Below are positions 14,501 to 23,789 of a DNA stretch of 64,000 bases, one piece after another. This stretch comes from CAYFRC01 sp050946115 (GTDB taxonomy: Bacteria; Bacillota; Clostridia; Christensenellales; Aristaeellaceae). The stretch spans positions 17,750-81,749 of the forward strand of contig JBMNUF010000009.1 of assembly GCA_050946115.1 (NCBI GenBank), in the 5' to 3' direction. The notes beneath the pieces are model-generated. The model did no database searches. It worked only from the letters and a program-made list of their open reading frames with translations, and was not told the origin of the DNA. Positions within the stretch are counted from its first letter, which is position 1. The number at the start of each line of letters is the position of its first letter. Both the position numbers and the translations under genes were made by a program.

Positions 14501-16294
14501 ATGCAGTTGCCCAAGGATATCCGCTACGTCGGCGTGAACGACCATTCGATAGACCTGTTTGAGGGGCAGTACGTCGTCCCGACCGGGATGTCGTACAATT
14601 CCTATGTGATTTTGGACGAGAAGATCGCCGTGCTGGATTCCGTCGACAGGCGCTTCACGCACGAGTGGCTGGACAACCTCGCCTCCGCGCTCGAGGGAAG
14701 GCAGCCGGACTATTTCATCGTGCAGCACATGGAGCCGGACCATTCCGCGAACATCGCAAACTTCATGAAGAACTATCCCTCTGCGACCGTCGTCTCCTCC
14801 CAAAAGGCGTTTGCCATGATGCAGGCCTTTTTCGGGACGGGCTATGAGGACAGAAGGATCGTCGTCGCGGAAGGCGATACGCTCTCCTTGGGCAGCCGCG
14901 TTTTGACCTTCGTCGCCGCGCCCATGGTGCATTGGCCCGAGGTCATCGTGACCTATGACAGCCGCAGCAAGACCCTGTTTTCGGCGGACGGCTTCGGCAA
15001 GTTCGGCGCGCTCGACCGCATAGAGGATTGGGAGGACGAGGCGCGCAGGTATTATTTCGGCATCGTCGGGAAATACGGCGCGCAGGTGCAGTCGCTCCTG
15101 AAAAAGGCGAAAGGGCTCGACATCGAAAGGATTTGCCCGCTGCACGGCCCCGCCCTTGAGGAAAACCTTTCCCACTATCTGAAGCTGTACGACATCTGGT
15201 CTTCCTATGCGGCGGAGAGCGAGGGCATCGTAATCGCCTATACGTCCGTATACGGGAATACCAAACAGGCGGTCGAATTGCTCGCGGAGAAGCTCCGCGC
15301 GAAGGGCTGCCCCAAGGTCGTCGCGCACGACCTCGCGCGGTGCGATATGTCGCTCGCCGTTTCCGATGCGTTCCGCTACAACAAGCTCGTACTCGCGACG
15401 ACGACGTATAACGCGGATATCTTCCCGTTTATGCGCCACTTCATCGATGCGCTCACGGAGCGCGGCTTCAAAAACCGCACCGTTGCGCTGATCGAAAACG
15501 GCTCGTGGGCTCCGCTCGCGACGAAGACGATGAAGGGCATGCTGCAGTGCGCCAAGAACATCGACTATGCGTCGACCGAGGTTCGGATACTGTCCGCGCT
15601 GAACGAGGAATCAAGGCAGAAGATAGAGGAGCTCGCGCAGGAGCTCTGTGCGAACTATTTGGCGCAGATGCCCGAAACCGCGAACAAGAACGATTTGACG
15701 GCGCTGTTCAAGATCGGCTACGGCCTGTACGTCGTAACGTCCAACGACGGCGAAAAGGACAACGGCCTCATCGTGAACACGGTCACGCAGGTCACGGACG
15801 CTCCGAACCGCGTCGCGGTGTGCATCAACAAGCGCAACTATTCGCACCACATCATCAACAAGACGGGCATCATGAACATCAACTGCCTGTCCGTCGAGGC
15901 GCCGTTCTCTGTCTTTGAGACGTTCGGCTTCCAAAGCGGGCGGAATACGGACAAGTTTGCGGGCGCCACGCCCCTGCGCTCGGACAACGGGCTGGTGTTC
16001 CTCTCCAAGTACATCAACGCTTTCCTTTCGCTGAAGGCAGAACAGTACGTCGATTTGGAAACGCACGGCATGTTTATCTGCGCCGTGACGGAGGCGCGCG
16101 TCGTCTCAAAATCGGAAACGATGACCTATACCTTCTATCAGAACTACGTCAAGCCGAAGCCGCAGCTCGAAGGCAAGCGCGGCTACGTATGCAAGATTTG
16201 CGGATACGTCTACGAGGGCGATCCGCTGCCGGAGGACATCATCTGTCCGCTCTGCAAGCACGGGGCGGCGGACTTTGAAAAAATTCAGGGCTAA
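14501..16294 (+). CDS. Flavodiiron protein fused to flavin-reductase and rubredoxin domains
   Basis: Oxygen/nitric-oxide reductase of 597 residues. The metallo-beta-lactamase-like domain keeps all diiron ligands: HMEPDH (H76, E78, D80, H81), H144, D163 and H215. A flavodoxin domain follows (FMN loop TSVYGNTKQ at 248-256), then a flavin-reductase-like domain (about 405-540), then a C-terminal rubredoxin (CKICGYVYEG and CPLC). The fusion should allow electrons from NAD(P)H to reach the diiron site within one protein. GAGGAGG precedes the ATG. The gene ends a three-gene unit divergent from a Crp/Fnr regulator and is closed by a strong terminator, pointing to oxygen or nitrosative defence in an anaerobe. 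Confidence 0.95.
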   Translation: MQLPKDIRYVGVNDHSIDLFEGQYVVPTGMSYNSYVILDEKIAVLDSVDRRFTHEWLDNLASALEGRQPDYFIVQHMEPDHSANIANFMKNYPSATVVSSQKAFAMMQAFFGTGYEDRRIVVAEGDTLSLGSRVLTFVAAPMVHWPEVIVTYDSRSKTLFSADGFGKFGALDRIEDWEDEARRYYFGIVGKYGAQVQSLLKKAKGLDIERICPLHGPALEENLSHYLKLYDIWSSYAAESEGIVIAYTSVYGNTKQAVELLAEKLRAKGCPKVVAHDLARCDMSLAVSDAFRYNKLVLATTTYNADIFPFMRHFIDALTERGFKNRTVALIENGSWAPLATKTMKGMLQCAKNIDYASTEVRILSALNEESRQKIEELAQELCANYLAQMPETANKNDLTALFKIGYGLYVVTSNDGEKDNGLIVNTVTQVTDAPNRVAVCINKRNYSHHIINKTGIMNINCLSVEAPFSVFETFGFQSGRNTDKFAGATPLRSDNGLVFLSKYINAFLSLKAEQYVDLETHGMFICAVTEARVVSKSETMTYTFYQNYVKPKPQLEGKRGYVCKICGYVYEGDPLPEDIICPLCKHGAADFEKIQG

Positions 16295-16296
16295 AG

Positions 16297-16343
16297 TGCC
16301 GCGCCGCCGTCCGAAATTCGGGCGGCGGCGCGGTTGTTTTTTT
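16297..16343 (+). terminator. Strong terminator after the flavodiiron gene
   Basis: Long GC stem CCGCGCCGCCGtCCGAA / TTCGGgCGGCGGCGCGG with a T7 run just after it. Confidence 0.93.
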
Positions 16344-16348
16344 ATCGC

Positions 16349-18328
16349 TTACGTAAATAGGGCTGTTAAGGTAATCTTTCTGGCGATGCCTTCCGGGTTC
16401 GAGAGCTGTGGCACATACTTTTTTTGGAAGGCGAGCACGGCCTTTGAGGTGGCTTCGTCATACGTTCCCGTGATCCCCTCTGCCGCGAGGAATCCCAGTT
16501 CGTTGAGCTTTTGCTGTACGCAGCTTACCGCGCCGGCGGTGTCGAGATCGGTATCAAAGTGGTCGTTGATCCACTCCCTGAGGGCATTCAGATCTTCTTC
16601 CGTAGGCAGCTTCCACTCTGCGGGCGGATCGGGATCCGGCTCGGGCGCATAGGGCGGCGCGTCCTTGGCGAAGATCGCCTTCTGCAGCTTTGCGCTGCAC
16701 GAGTTCGACTGTTCGTCATACCCGTTTTGCGTGCAGAAGCGCTTCACGGCCTTGGCGGTATGCTTGGTATAGCATTCGCCCGCTTTTCCCGTGAAATAGC
16801 CCAGATGTTTCAGCCGCTTGTTGAGCCTTAGGATCATGGGGGAACTTTCGTCCTTGCTCAGCTTGTAGTACTGCGTGTTTTCGGGACAGTCCTTCGAGAA
16901 CAGCGCCTTCATCTGCTTGGCGGTGATGTTGCCCGTCTGCTTGTAGCCCTTTTGCGCCTGAAAGCGCTTCACGGCGTCCTTGGTGCCGCTCTTGTAGTGG
17001 CCGCCCGCGTTGATCGTCATATAGCCCTTTTCGCGGAGCCTCTGCTGCAGTTCCTGCACGCGGATGCCCTCGTCGCCGACGGACAGCGCGACGTATCTCA
17101 CGTACTTCGGGATGTCGCCGCTCGCCACCTTTTTGCATAGGTCGGGCGTTGCCTTTCCCGTCTGGGAAACGCCCAGATCGGACTGCAGGCGCTTCACGGC
17201 GCGTTCGGTTCTCCAGCCGAAGACGCCGTCCGCCTTGCCGCTCAGGTAGCCCTTCTCGATGAGCCCTTCCTGCAGCGCCGCTACGTCGTCCCCTTCGCTG
17301 CCGCGCGCAAGCGTGACCTCCTCGGTTTTTTCTTCGGCCGCGGATTTGTCCGCATTTTCGGCGGCGCCGTCTTTCGCCCTGCGCTGCGCATCGGTGTTTC
17401 GGAGGATCTTCCGCGCGGAACGTGCGGCGTCCGCGGTGTCGTACACCGCTACATACCCGTCAAATGCCTCGAGCACCCTTTGGGTCGCGTTTAGCGGTTC
17501 CTCGTTGAGAACCGCGTTCTCGTTCGCGGAAAGCGCGTAGTCGTACACGAATCCGCTCTCGGAAACGGCGTAAACGTGCCCGTATCCGTATTCTACCAGC
17601 GCGACCATGTCTTCGGGATAGTCGCAGCAATTGTTTGCGGCGCCCGATTCCACGGTATAGCTCTTGAGTGCGAACTTTCCGCCCCGTTCCGTCATGGAGA
17701 ACACCATGCCGTCCCCGATGTCTGCCGCGACGACGTCGGAGCCGATGGATGTCGCCGTTTCGCTCCCCTTCATGCGCAGGGAAAGCGCGCCGTCTGCGTC
17801 GAGCAAGGCATCGTATCCGTCGCCCACGAAGACAGTCATCCCTTCAAAGGAGAAGGGGGGCTCGGTCGGCGCGTGGTCGGCATCCGCATGGAGCAGTTCT
17901 TTTCCGCCCGCGGTGACGAGCAGCCCGTCGCAGCACAGGCGCAGCGCTTCGATTTCTCCGTTGAACGCGAAGACGAGCGCCGTGGTTTCGGTTTCGGGCG
18001 CGTAGGAATAGAGGGTCGCATCGTCGCCCGCAGGCGCATAATAGAGGAGACCGCGCCCTTCGTCCCACAGGAAGCGCACGGCGGAGGGGCAGATTTCGGT
18101 TCCGCCGTCCGTCTCGCCTTCGCCGGCGTATTCAAGGGCGTACAGCGCGTATTCGGCGACATCGTCGTCCGTGGTTTCGACGGGTTTGTAATAGAGCCTG
18201 AATGCGTCGCCGGAGAAGATGACTACGCTCTCGGCATTTGCCTCGGCGTTTTGGGCCGCAGGTTCCGCACGCGCCGCGAAAGAAAGCAGCATGCACAGGG
18301 TAAGTAGGGTGGCAAAAATGCGTTTCAT
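16349..18328 (-). CDS. Secreted protein with four peptidoglycan-binding repeats
   Basis: Exported protein of 659 residues. A signal peptide (about 1-22, ending AARA) is followed by a roughly 320-residue region of unassigned beta-rich sequence, then an Ala/Glu-rich linker. The last ~315 residues hold four PG_binding_1-type repeats, each with the pattern VQ-LQ-RL-E-GY--G and AVKRFQ: about 350-410, 415-480, 485-550 and 595-655. No catalytic domain is recognised, so it probably attaches to the cell wall and carries or senses something through its N-terminal part. GGAGG precedes the ATG. A weak minus-strand promoter (TATACT at 18392-18387) lies upstream. It is single, without operon partners. Confidence 0.82.
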   Translation of the reverse strand: MKRIFATLLTLCMLLSFAARAEPAAQNAEANAESVVIFSGDAFRLYYKPVETTDDDVAEYALYALEYAGEGETDGGTEICPSAVRFLWDEGRGLLYYAPAGDDATLYSYAPETETTALVFAFNGEIEALRLCCDGLLVTAGGKELLHADADHAPTEPPFSFEGMTVFVGDGYDALLDADGALSLRMKGSETATSIGSDVVAADIGDGMVFSMTERGGKFALKSYTVESGAANNCCDYPEDMVALVEYGYGHVYAVSESGFVYDYALSANENAVLNEEPLNATQRVLEAFDGYVAVYDTADAARSARKILRNTDAQRRAKDGAAENADKSAAEEKTEEVTLARGSEGDDVAALQEGLIEKGYLSGKADGVFGWRTERAVKRLQSDLGVSQTGKATPDLCKKVASGDIPKYVRYVALSVGDEGIRVQELQQRLREKGYMTINAGGHYKSGTKDAVKRFQAQKGYKQTGNITAKQMKALFSKDCPENTQYYKLSKDESSPMILRLNKRLKHLGYFTGKAGECYTKHTAKAVKRFCTQNGYDEQSNSCSAKLQKAIFAKDAPPYAPEPDPDPPAEWKLPTEEDLNALREWINDHFDTDLDTAGAVSCVQQKLNELGFLAAEGITGTYDEATSKAVLAFQKKYVPQLSNPEGIARKITLTALFT

Positions 18329-18423
18329 GATGAAAACCTCCTTTTCGGGTTCTATACCTTAGACCGAAACCGCCGCGGCAGGTTGCAGTATATCGGGAAT
18401 TTAACCGATTTCGACATTCTTTC

Positions 18424-18452
18424 TTGACACATGGGGCGGAAAGGGATATAAT
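18424..18452 (+). promoter_or_regulatory. Promoter of the dehydrogenase-UroD-M18-nagB operon
   Basis: Consensus elements: TTGACA at 18424-18429, 17-base spacer, TATAAT at 18447-18452. The leader to the ATG at 18488 is about 30 bases and holds AAAGGAGG. Confidence 0.93.
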
Positions 18453-18487
18453 CCACACAGAAGGACAGGGACAAAGGAGGAAGAGGT

Positions 18488-19558
18488 ATGGGCATTCCCA
18501 AAACCATGCGCGCGCTCGTTGCGCGGGGACAGGGAAAGTACGCGCTGGAGAGGGTGCCGGTTCCGAAGCCGGGCGCGGACGACATCCTGATTCGGGTGGA
18601 GGCCTGCGGCATCTGCGCGGGCGACGTGAAGGCGACGCATCCCACTGCGCGGTTCTGGGGCGGCGACGGCATGCCGGGGTATTGCGAGCCGCCGTTCATC
18701 CCCGGGCACGAATTCATCGGGGAGATCGTCGAACTGGGCGAAAACGTATCGGGGCGCTTTCGCGTCGGCGACCGAATCGCCACCGAACAGATCGTGCCGT
18801 GCGGCGAGTGTCGCTACTGCAGGCAGGGGAAGTACTGGCTGTGCGATCCGCACAATGTGTACGGCTATAAGAACTACCTCAACGGCGGCATGGCGGAATA
18901 TGCGATCCTGCCCAAGGGGAGCATCAATTACACTATCCCCAAATCCCTGCCCATGGAAAAGGCGATACTGATCGAGCCGTATGCCTGCGCGCTCCACGGC
19001 GTGCGGCGGGGCGATATCCGCGTGGACGACGCGGTGGTTCTGGCGGGCGCGGGCACGTTGGGGCTGGGGATGGTCGGCGCGATCAAATTGCGCAATCCGA
19101 AGCTCCTCATCGTATTGGATTTGTCGGACGCGCGGCTCGAAAAGGCAAAGGAGTTCGGCGCGGATGTGACAATCAACCCCGCAAAGGAAAACGCGCTCGA
19201 AAAGGTGCTCTCTTTGACGGGCGGCTACGGGTGCGACGTGTATCTGGAGGTCACGGGGCATCCCTCCGCCGTGCAGCAGGGGCTCGACATGATCGCCAAG
19301 GGCGGCACCTTTGTGGAGTTCTCCGTCATGAGCGGCCCCTCCACCAACGACTGGAGCATCATCGGCGATGCGAAGGAGATCACCATACGCGGCTCGCAAC
19401 TGAGTCCGTATTGCTACGAGACGACCATCGAAAACATCGTAAGCGGCATAGCGCCGACTGACGGCGTCGTTTCGCACGTATTCCCGCTGGACGAATGGGA
19501 AGAGGGCTTTCGGGTCGCCGAGAGCGGCGAGGGCATCAAGGTCGTACTGACTCCATAA
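18488..19558 (+). CDS. Zinc-dependent medium-chain dehydrogenase (alcohol/polyol/threonine dehydrogenase family)
   Basis: NAD(P)-dependent oxidoreductase of 356 residues. Catalytic zinc ligands are in CGICAGD near 38 and GHEFIGE near 76-82. The structural zinc Cys4 loop is CGECRYCRQGKYWLC near 106-120. A Rossmann motif GAGTLGLG lies near 190. Closest in pattern to sorbitol/threonine dehydrogenase-like enzymes, but the substrate cannot be fixed. First gene of a four-gene run, 12 bases before a UroD-family gene, which hints at catabolism of a small metabolite rather than cell-wall sugars alone. Confidence 0.88.
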   Translation: MGIPKTMRALVARGQGKYALERVPVPKPGADDILIRVEACGICAGDVKATHPTARFWGGDGMPGYCEPPFIPGHEFIGEIVELGENVSGRFRVGDRIATEQIVPCGECRYCRQGKYWLCDPHNVYGYKNYLNGGMAEYAILPKGSINYTIPKSLPMEKAILIEPYACALHGVRRGDIRVDDAVVLAGAGTLGLGMVGAIKLRNPKLLIVLDLSDARLEKAKEFGADVTINPAKENALEKVLSLTGGYGCDVYLEVTGHPSAVQQGLDMIAKGGTFVEFSVMSGPSTNDWSIIGDAKEITIRGSQLSPYCYETTIENIVSGIAPTDGVVSHVFPLDEWEEGFRVAESGEGIKVVLTP

Positions 19559-19570
19559 GGAGGCGATATT

Positions 19571-20713
19571 GTGGAAGGAATTCACACCATGACGCCGCGC
19601 GAGAAGATGGCGGCGGGCGCGAAAAAATACCGCGATTTCTACGACATGGTGCCGAACGCGGGCTTTTATCAGCGGGAATTCGGCTATTACTCGCTCGAAA
19701 AGTGGCGACGCGAGGAGGGGCTCGACGAAAACGCGGATCTTCCCGCGCTGTTCGGCTTCGACCCGCAGGGGCGTGTGGATGTGGGCGGGCTCGGCTGGTG
19801 CGAGGCGGGCTTTTCGCCGTTTTTTGAGGAAAAAGTGCTCGAGGATCGCGGCGAATACGAGCTCGCGCAGGATTTTGCCGGGCGGCACGTATTGTATTTC
19901 AAGGGCAGAAGGGACGGCTTCATGCCGACCTATGTGGATCATCCCGTAAAGGACATGAAGACGTGGGAGGAGAACTGCCTCTGGCGCATGGACCCCACTT
20001 CGACGGCGCGCCAAAAGGCGATGGACGAATACCTGCCCAAGGCGGTCGAGAAGGCGAAGAAGGGGCTCTTCGTCGGGCAGCAGGTCGCGGGGGGATATAT
20101 GTATCTCCGCTCCCTCATCGGGCCCGAGGAGCTGCTCTTCATGTTCTACGACCAACCGGAGGTCATCCACGCCTGTATGCGGCAGTGGTTTATCCTCGCC
20201 GACAGCGTGATCGAGCGACACCAGAAGGCGCTCTCGTTTGACGAACTGTTTATCGGAGAGGACATCTGCTACAACCACGGCCCTCTGATCTCGCCCGACA
20301 TGATGACGGAGTTCCTGTTGCCGTACTATCAACAGCTTTTGACCAATATGCGCCGCCGTCAAATCGACAAAAACAGGCATTTGGGCTTTCAGGTAGATAC
20401 GGACGGCTATTGCGACCCGGTGATCGACCTGTACAGGGAGATCGGCATGACGCACATGAGCCCGTTTGAAGTCGCCGCGGGCTGCGACGTGGTGAGAACC
20501 GGCGAAATGTATCCCGAACTTCGCATTTCGGGCGGCGTCGACAAGCGCATTCTCGCGCAGGGAAAGGACGCCATCGACCGCATGATCGATAGGATTTTCC
20601 TCGCCATGCAAAGGCGCGGCGGATACCTTCCGACGTGCGACCACGGCGTGCCCGAGGAGGTTTCGCTCGAAAACTATCTGTATTTCAGGAAGCGTTGCTT
20701 GGAATTTGCGTAG
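19571..20713 (+). CDS. Uroporphyrinogen decarboxylase-family (URO-D fold) protein
   Basis: Protein of 380 residues with a URO-D-type TIM barrel. This superfamily includes heme-pathway decarboxylases and MtaA/MtbA-type corrinoid methyltransferases. Visible are GEDICYNHGPLISP near 228-241, a GFQVDTDGYCDPVI stretch near 276-289 and a C-terminal TCDHGVPEEVS (about 355-365) resembling the methyltransferase zinc-site region. The start is GTG after AAGGAGG. No heme genes are nearby, so a catabolic or methyl-transfer role is more likely. It follows the dehydrogenase by 12 bases. A second, divergent URO-D-family gene is at 57487-58656. Confidence 0.8.
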   Translation: MEGIHTMTPREKMAAGAKKYRDFYDMVPNAGFYQREFGYYSLEKWRREEGLDENADLPALFGFDPQGRVDVGGLGWCEAGFSPFFEEKVLEDRGEYELAQDFAGRHVLYFKGRRDGFMPTYVDHPVKDMKTWEENCLWRMDPTSTARQKAMDEYLPKAVEKAKKGLFVGQQVAGGYMYLRSLIGPEELLFMFYDQPEVIHACMRQWFILADSVIERHQKALSFDELFIGEDICYNHGPLISPDMMTEFLLPYYQQLLTNMRRRQIDKNRHLGFQVDTDGYCDPVIDLYREIGMTHMSPFEVAAGCDVVRTGEMYPELRISGGVDKRILAQGKDAIDRMIDRIFLAMQRRGGYLPTCDHGVPEEVSLENYLYFRKRCLEFA

Positions 20714-20726
20714 ACGGAGGGTTTGC

Positions 20727-22028
20727 ATGGAACAGGCAAAACGGTTTATCGAATTCGTCGGAAAATCGCCCACGGCATTTCACGCGGCAGAAGTGCTTTG
20801 CGAAATGCTGGACGGGGCGGGCTTTTCCCGCCTGAACGAGATCGACAGATGGGAGATTCGGCGCGGTGGGAAGTACTACGTCACGCGCAACCAATCTGCC
20901 CTGATCGCATTTGCGGTGCCCGATGCGGGCTTTCGCCCGATGCAGATCGTCGCGAGCCACAGCGATTCGCCGACGTTCAAGCTCAAGCCGATCTTTGAGG
21001 ACGCGACGGCTGACTACGTGCGGCTGAACGTCGAAAAATACGGCGGCGGCATTCTCTCCACGTGGCTCGACAGGCCGCTCTCCGTCGCGGGGCGGGCTGC
21101 GGTCAGGACGGAAAACGGCGTTTCCATGCGCCTTTTCGACCTTGCGCGCGATGCGGTGCTCATCCCGAACATGCCCATCCACTTCAACCGCGAGGTAAAC
21201 GACGGCTACAAATTCTCCGTGCAAAAGGATATGCTCCCCCTCTACGGCGACGGTTCCGCCAAGGGCGGCCTCATGCGGGAGATTGCGGAGGAGATCGGCG
21301 TTTCGGAAGGGGACATCATTTCGGGCGACTATTTCCTGTACAATCGAATGGCAGGCTCCATATGGGGTGCGGCGAACGAGTTTTTCTCCGTTAGCCGCAT
21401 AGACGATCTCGAATGCGCGTACGCGTCCGTATGCGCTTTGACGGAAGCCGAAAACATCGGCAACATCAACGTGTGCGCCGTGCTCGACAACGAGGAGGTC
21501 GGAAGCGGATCGAGACAGGGCGCGGATTCGACGTTTCTTATCGATACGTATCGGCGCATCGGAAGTGCGCTCGGCGCGACGGATGACGAGATCGTCCGCG
21601 CGACGGCGGGGAGCTTTTTGGTATCGGCGGACAATGCGCACGCGCTGCACCCGAACCATACCGACAAATACGACGCGCAAAACCGCGTCGCGATGAACGG
21701 CGGCATCGTCGTCAAGCACAGTGCCGCGCAGACCTATACCACGGACGGCGCGTCGGACGCGGTGTTTTCCGAAATCTGCCGCAGGGCGGGCGTTTCGGTG
21801 CAACACTTCGCGAACCATTCGGACATTCGCGGCGGCGGAACGCTCGGCGCTGTTTCGGGGAGCCACGTATCCGTATGCAGCGTGGACATCGGGCTCGCAC
21901 AGCTTGCGATGCATTCGAGCTTTGAGACGGCGGGTACGCGCGATTTGGACGAGATGATCAAGGGGCTGAAGGGGTTTTACGACACGCGGATCGAGATGAC
22001 CGGGGACGGCAGCTTTACGCTGTACTGA
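20727..22028 (+). CDS. M18-family aminopeptidase
   Basis: Dinuclear-zinc aminopeptidase of 433 residues related to aspartyl aminopeptidases (ApeB/LAP4). Metal-site motifs are ASHSDSPTFKLKP near 75-87, DNEEVGSGSRQG near 257-268, LHPNHTDKYD near 309-318 and a C-terminal SVDIGLAQLAMHSSFETAG. It removes N-terminal acidic or other residues from peptides in the cytoplasm. ATG at 20727 follows GGAGGG; an upstream in-frame ATG at 20706 overlaps the previous stop and lacks a ribosome site. It lies between the URO-D and nagB genes with 13- and 15-base gaps. Confidence 0.93.
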   Translation: MEQAKRFIEFVGKSPTAFHAAEVLCEMLDGAGFSRLNEIDRWEIRRGGKYYVTRNQSALIAFAVPDAGFRPMQIVASHSDSPTFKLKPIFEDATADYVRLNVEKYGGGILSTWLDRPLSVAGRAAVRTENGVSMRLFDLARDAVLIPNMPIHFNREVNDGYKFSVQKDMLPLYGDGSAKGGLMREIAEEIGVSEGDIISGDYFLYNRMAGSIWGAANEFFSVSRIDDLECAYASVCALTEAENIGNINVCAVLDNEEVGSGSRQGADSTFLIDTYRRIGSALGATDDEIVRATAGSFLVSADNAHALHPNHTDKYDAQNRVAMNGGIVVKHSAAQTYTTDGASDAVFSEICRRAGVSVQHFANHSDIRGGGTLGAVSGSHVSVCSVDIGLAQLAMHSSFETAGTRDLDEMIKGLKGFYDTRIEMTGDGSFTLY

Positions 22029-22043
22029 AAGGGGGAGCTTATC

Positions 22044-22814
22044 GTGTTGATACGCATTGCACCTGACGCCGTGGGTTTGGGAAAAGCCGCGGCGCACGAA
22101 GCCGCGGAGGTTCTTCGCGCGGCGATTGCGCAGAGGGGCAGCGCGCGCATCGTGCTTTCGACGGGGGTGAGTCAGTTCGCAACCTTGGCTTGTCTGACGG
22201 AGGCGGACGGCATAGACTGGTCGAAGGTGGAGATGTTCCACATGGACGAATATGTGGATCTTCCGATCACGCACAAGGCCTCCTTTCGCAAATACCTGAT
22301 AGAGCGCTTCGTGGAACCCACGGGCATTGCCACATACCATTTCGTGACGGGCACGCAGGAAAACGTCGAGGAGCTCACGCGCATCCTGCGCGAAAAGCCC
22401 GTCGATCTGGGGCTCATCGGCATCGGCGAGAACGGGCACATCGCCTTCAACGATCCGCCTGCGGATTTTGAGACGACGGAAGCTTTCATCTATGTGACGC
22501 TCGACATGACATGCAAGAAGCAGCAGGTGCGCGAGGGTTGGTTCAAGACGATCGGCGAGGTGCCGGATCAGGCGGTCAGCATGACGCCGTTTCAGATCAT
22601 GCAGTGCGAAACCATCATCTCCGCCGTGCCGTACATGGAAAAGGCGGTCGCGGTCAAGAAGACGCTGGAATCGCCGCTCACGAACGAGGTGCCCGCGACG
22701 CTGCTCAAGACGCACCCGCGCTGCCATCTGTACGTGGATTCCGACTCCTTTTCCCTGACGGATGAGGAGAAGATTCTCCCCCTGCAGACGGGCATCGAGA
22801 TAGAACGAATCTGA
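22044..22814 (+). CDS. nagB: Glucosamine-6-phosphate deaminase
   Basis: NagB, 256 residues, converts glucosamine-6-phosphate to fructose-6-phosphate and ammonia. Family motifs are FHMDEYVDLP near 62-71 and GIGENGHIAFNDPP near 128-141, with the catalytic Asp/His set. The start is GTG after GGGGGAG. It ends its operon and is convergent with murQ, the other amino-sugar recycling gene, sharing one terminator. This supports use of GlcNAc/MurNAc from wall turnover or from host glycans. No nagA is in the window. Confidence 0.93.
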   Translation: MLIRIAPDAVGLGKAAAHEAAEVLRAAIAQRGSARIVLSTGVSQFATLACLTEADGIDWSKVEMFHMDEYVDLPITHKASFRKYLIERFVEPTGIATYHFVTGTQENVEELTRILREKPVDLGLIGIGENGHIAFNDPPADFETTEAFIYVTLDMTCKKQQVREGWFKTIGEVPDQAVSMTPFQIMQCETIISAVPYMEKAVAVKKTLESPLTNEVPATLLKTHPRCHLYVDSDSFSLTDEEKILPLQTGIEIERI

Positions 22815-22823
22815 TTTTATGCG

Positions 22824-22872
22824 AAAAGCCCTTCTCCCACGCCTCGTTCGGCTTGGAGAAGGGCTTTTTCTG
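22824..22872. terminator. Bidirectional terminator between nagB and murQ
   Basis: Stem AAAAGCCCTTCTCC / GGAGAAGGGCTTTTT flanking a 15-base loop. T- and A-runs on both sides allow termination of both convergent genes. Confidence 0.93.
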
Positions 22873-22874
22873 CG

Positions 22875-23777
22875 TTACTCCCCTATCGCGCCTCGCACGC
22901 GCCCGTTCGCGGCTTCGAGAAGGGCTTTTGCCTCCTCGAAAGAGGTGTTTGTCAGCAGCATGACGATGGCGGTCTTCGCGTGGCCGTCTGCCGCATCGAG
23001 CGCCTTGCGCGCGGTTTCGCGATCCGCGCCCGTCGCCTCCATTACGATGCCCTCGGCGCGGGCGCGCAACTTTTCGTTGCTCTGCACGACGTCCACCATG
23101 AGGTTTTGATAGCACTTGCCGATGCGCACCATCGCGCCGGTCGAGATCATGTTGAGGATGCACTTTTGCGCCGTCCCCGCCTTGAGCCGCGTGGAACCCG
23201 TGAGCACCTCCGCGCCGAGGGACACTTCGATCGCGATGTCGACGACCGCGCCGATCGCGCTGTTCGGGCTGCACGAGATAGCGCCCGTTTTGCAGCCGAT
23301 GGACTTTGCGTATTTCAGCCCGCCCAAGACGTATGGCGTCCTGCCCGATGCGGCGATGCCGATCACGCAGTCTCTGGCGCATAGGGCGTGTTCCGTTAGG
23401 TCCTTTTCCGCGAGCGCAAAATTGTCCTCCGCGCCCTCTGCGGGGGTTCGGATGGCGCTATCGCCGCCCGCGATGATGCCTATGACCATGTCGCGCGGCA
23501 CGCCGAACGTCGGCGGGCACTCCGATGCATCCAGAACGCCGAGCCGCCCGCTCGTACCCGCGCCGATATAAAACAGCCTTCCGCCTGAGAGGAAGACTTC
23601 CTCGACCATGGAGATCGCGCGCGCGATCTCGGGCAGCGCCTTTTCGATTGCAATCGGCACGCGCCCGTCCTCGCGGTTCATCGCCTGCGCGATCTCGTAC
23701 GCCGAATAGGTATCCAAGTTTGTCGTTTCGGGGTTGCGCGCTTCGGTCGCGATGCCCGAGAGCAGTGTTTTTTTCAT
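22875..23777 (-). CDS. murQ: N-Acetylmuramic acid 6-phosphate etherase
   Basis: MurQ, 300 residues, cleaves the lactyl ether of MurNAc-6-phosphate to GlcNAc-6-phosphate and lactate. The SIS sugar-phosphate fold is shown by FYIGAGTSGRLGVLDASECP near 69-88, a GIIAGGD element near 102 and GIAASGRTPYV near 140-150. The N-terminal EARNPETTNLD is also typical. It is convergent with nagB and 12 bases downstream of apbE, with which it is probably cotranscribed. No MurNAc-specific PTS is present in the window. Confidence 0.96.
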   Translation of the reverse strand: MKKTLLSGIATEARNPETTNLDTYSAYEIAQAMNREDGRVPIAIEKALPEIARAISMVEEVFLSGGRLFYIGAGTSGRLGVLDASECPPTFGVPRDMVIGIIAGGDSAIRTPAEGAEDNFALAEKDLTEHALCARDCVIGIAASGRTPYVLGGLKYAKSIGCKTGAISCSPNSAIGAVVDIAIEVSLGAEVLTGSTRLKAGTAQKCILNMISTGAMVRIGKCYQNLMVDVVQSNEKLRARAEGIVMEATGADRETARKALDAADGHAKTAIVMLLTNTSFEEAKALLEAANGRVRGAIGE

Positions 23778-23789
23778 GGCGAAGCCTCC

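Noticed and set aside
18401..20773. 790-codon open frame on the minus strand opposite the dehydrogenase and UroD genes
   Set aside because: Shadow of GC-rich codon bias; no family resemblance and no ribosome site, while the plus strand carries clear conserved proteins with a promoter.
20685..22727. 680-codon minus-strand open frame opposite the M18 peptidase and nagB
   Set aside because: Antisense shadow; the plus-strand genes have clear catalytic motifs.
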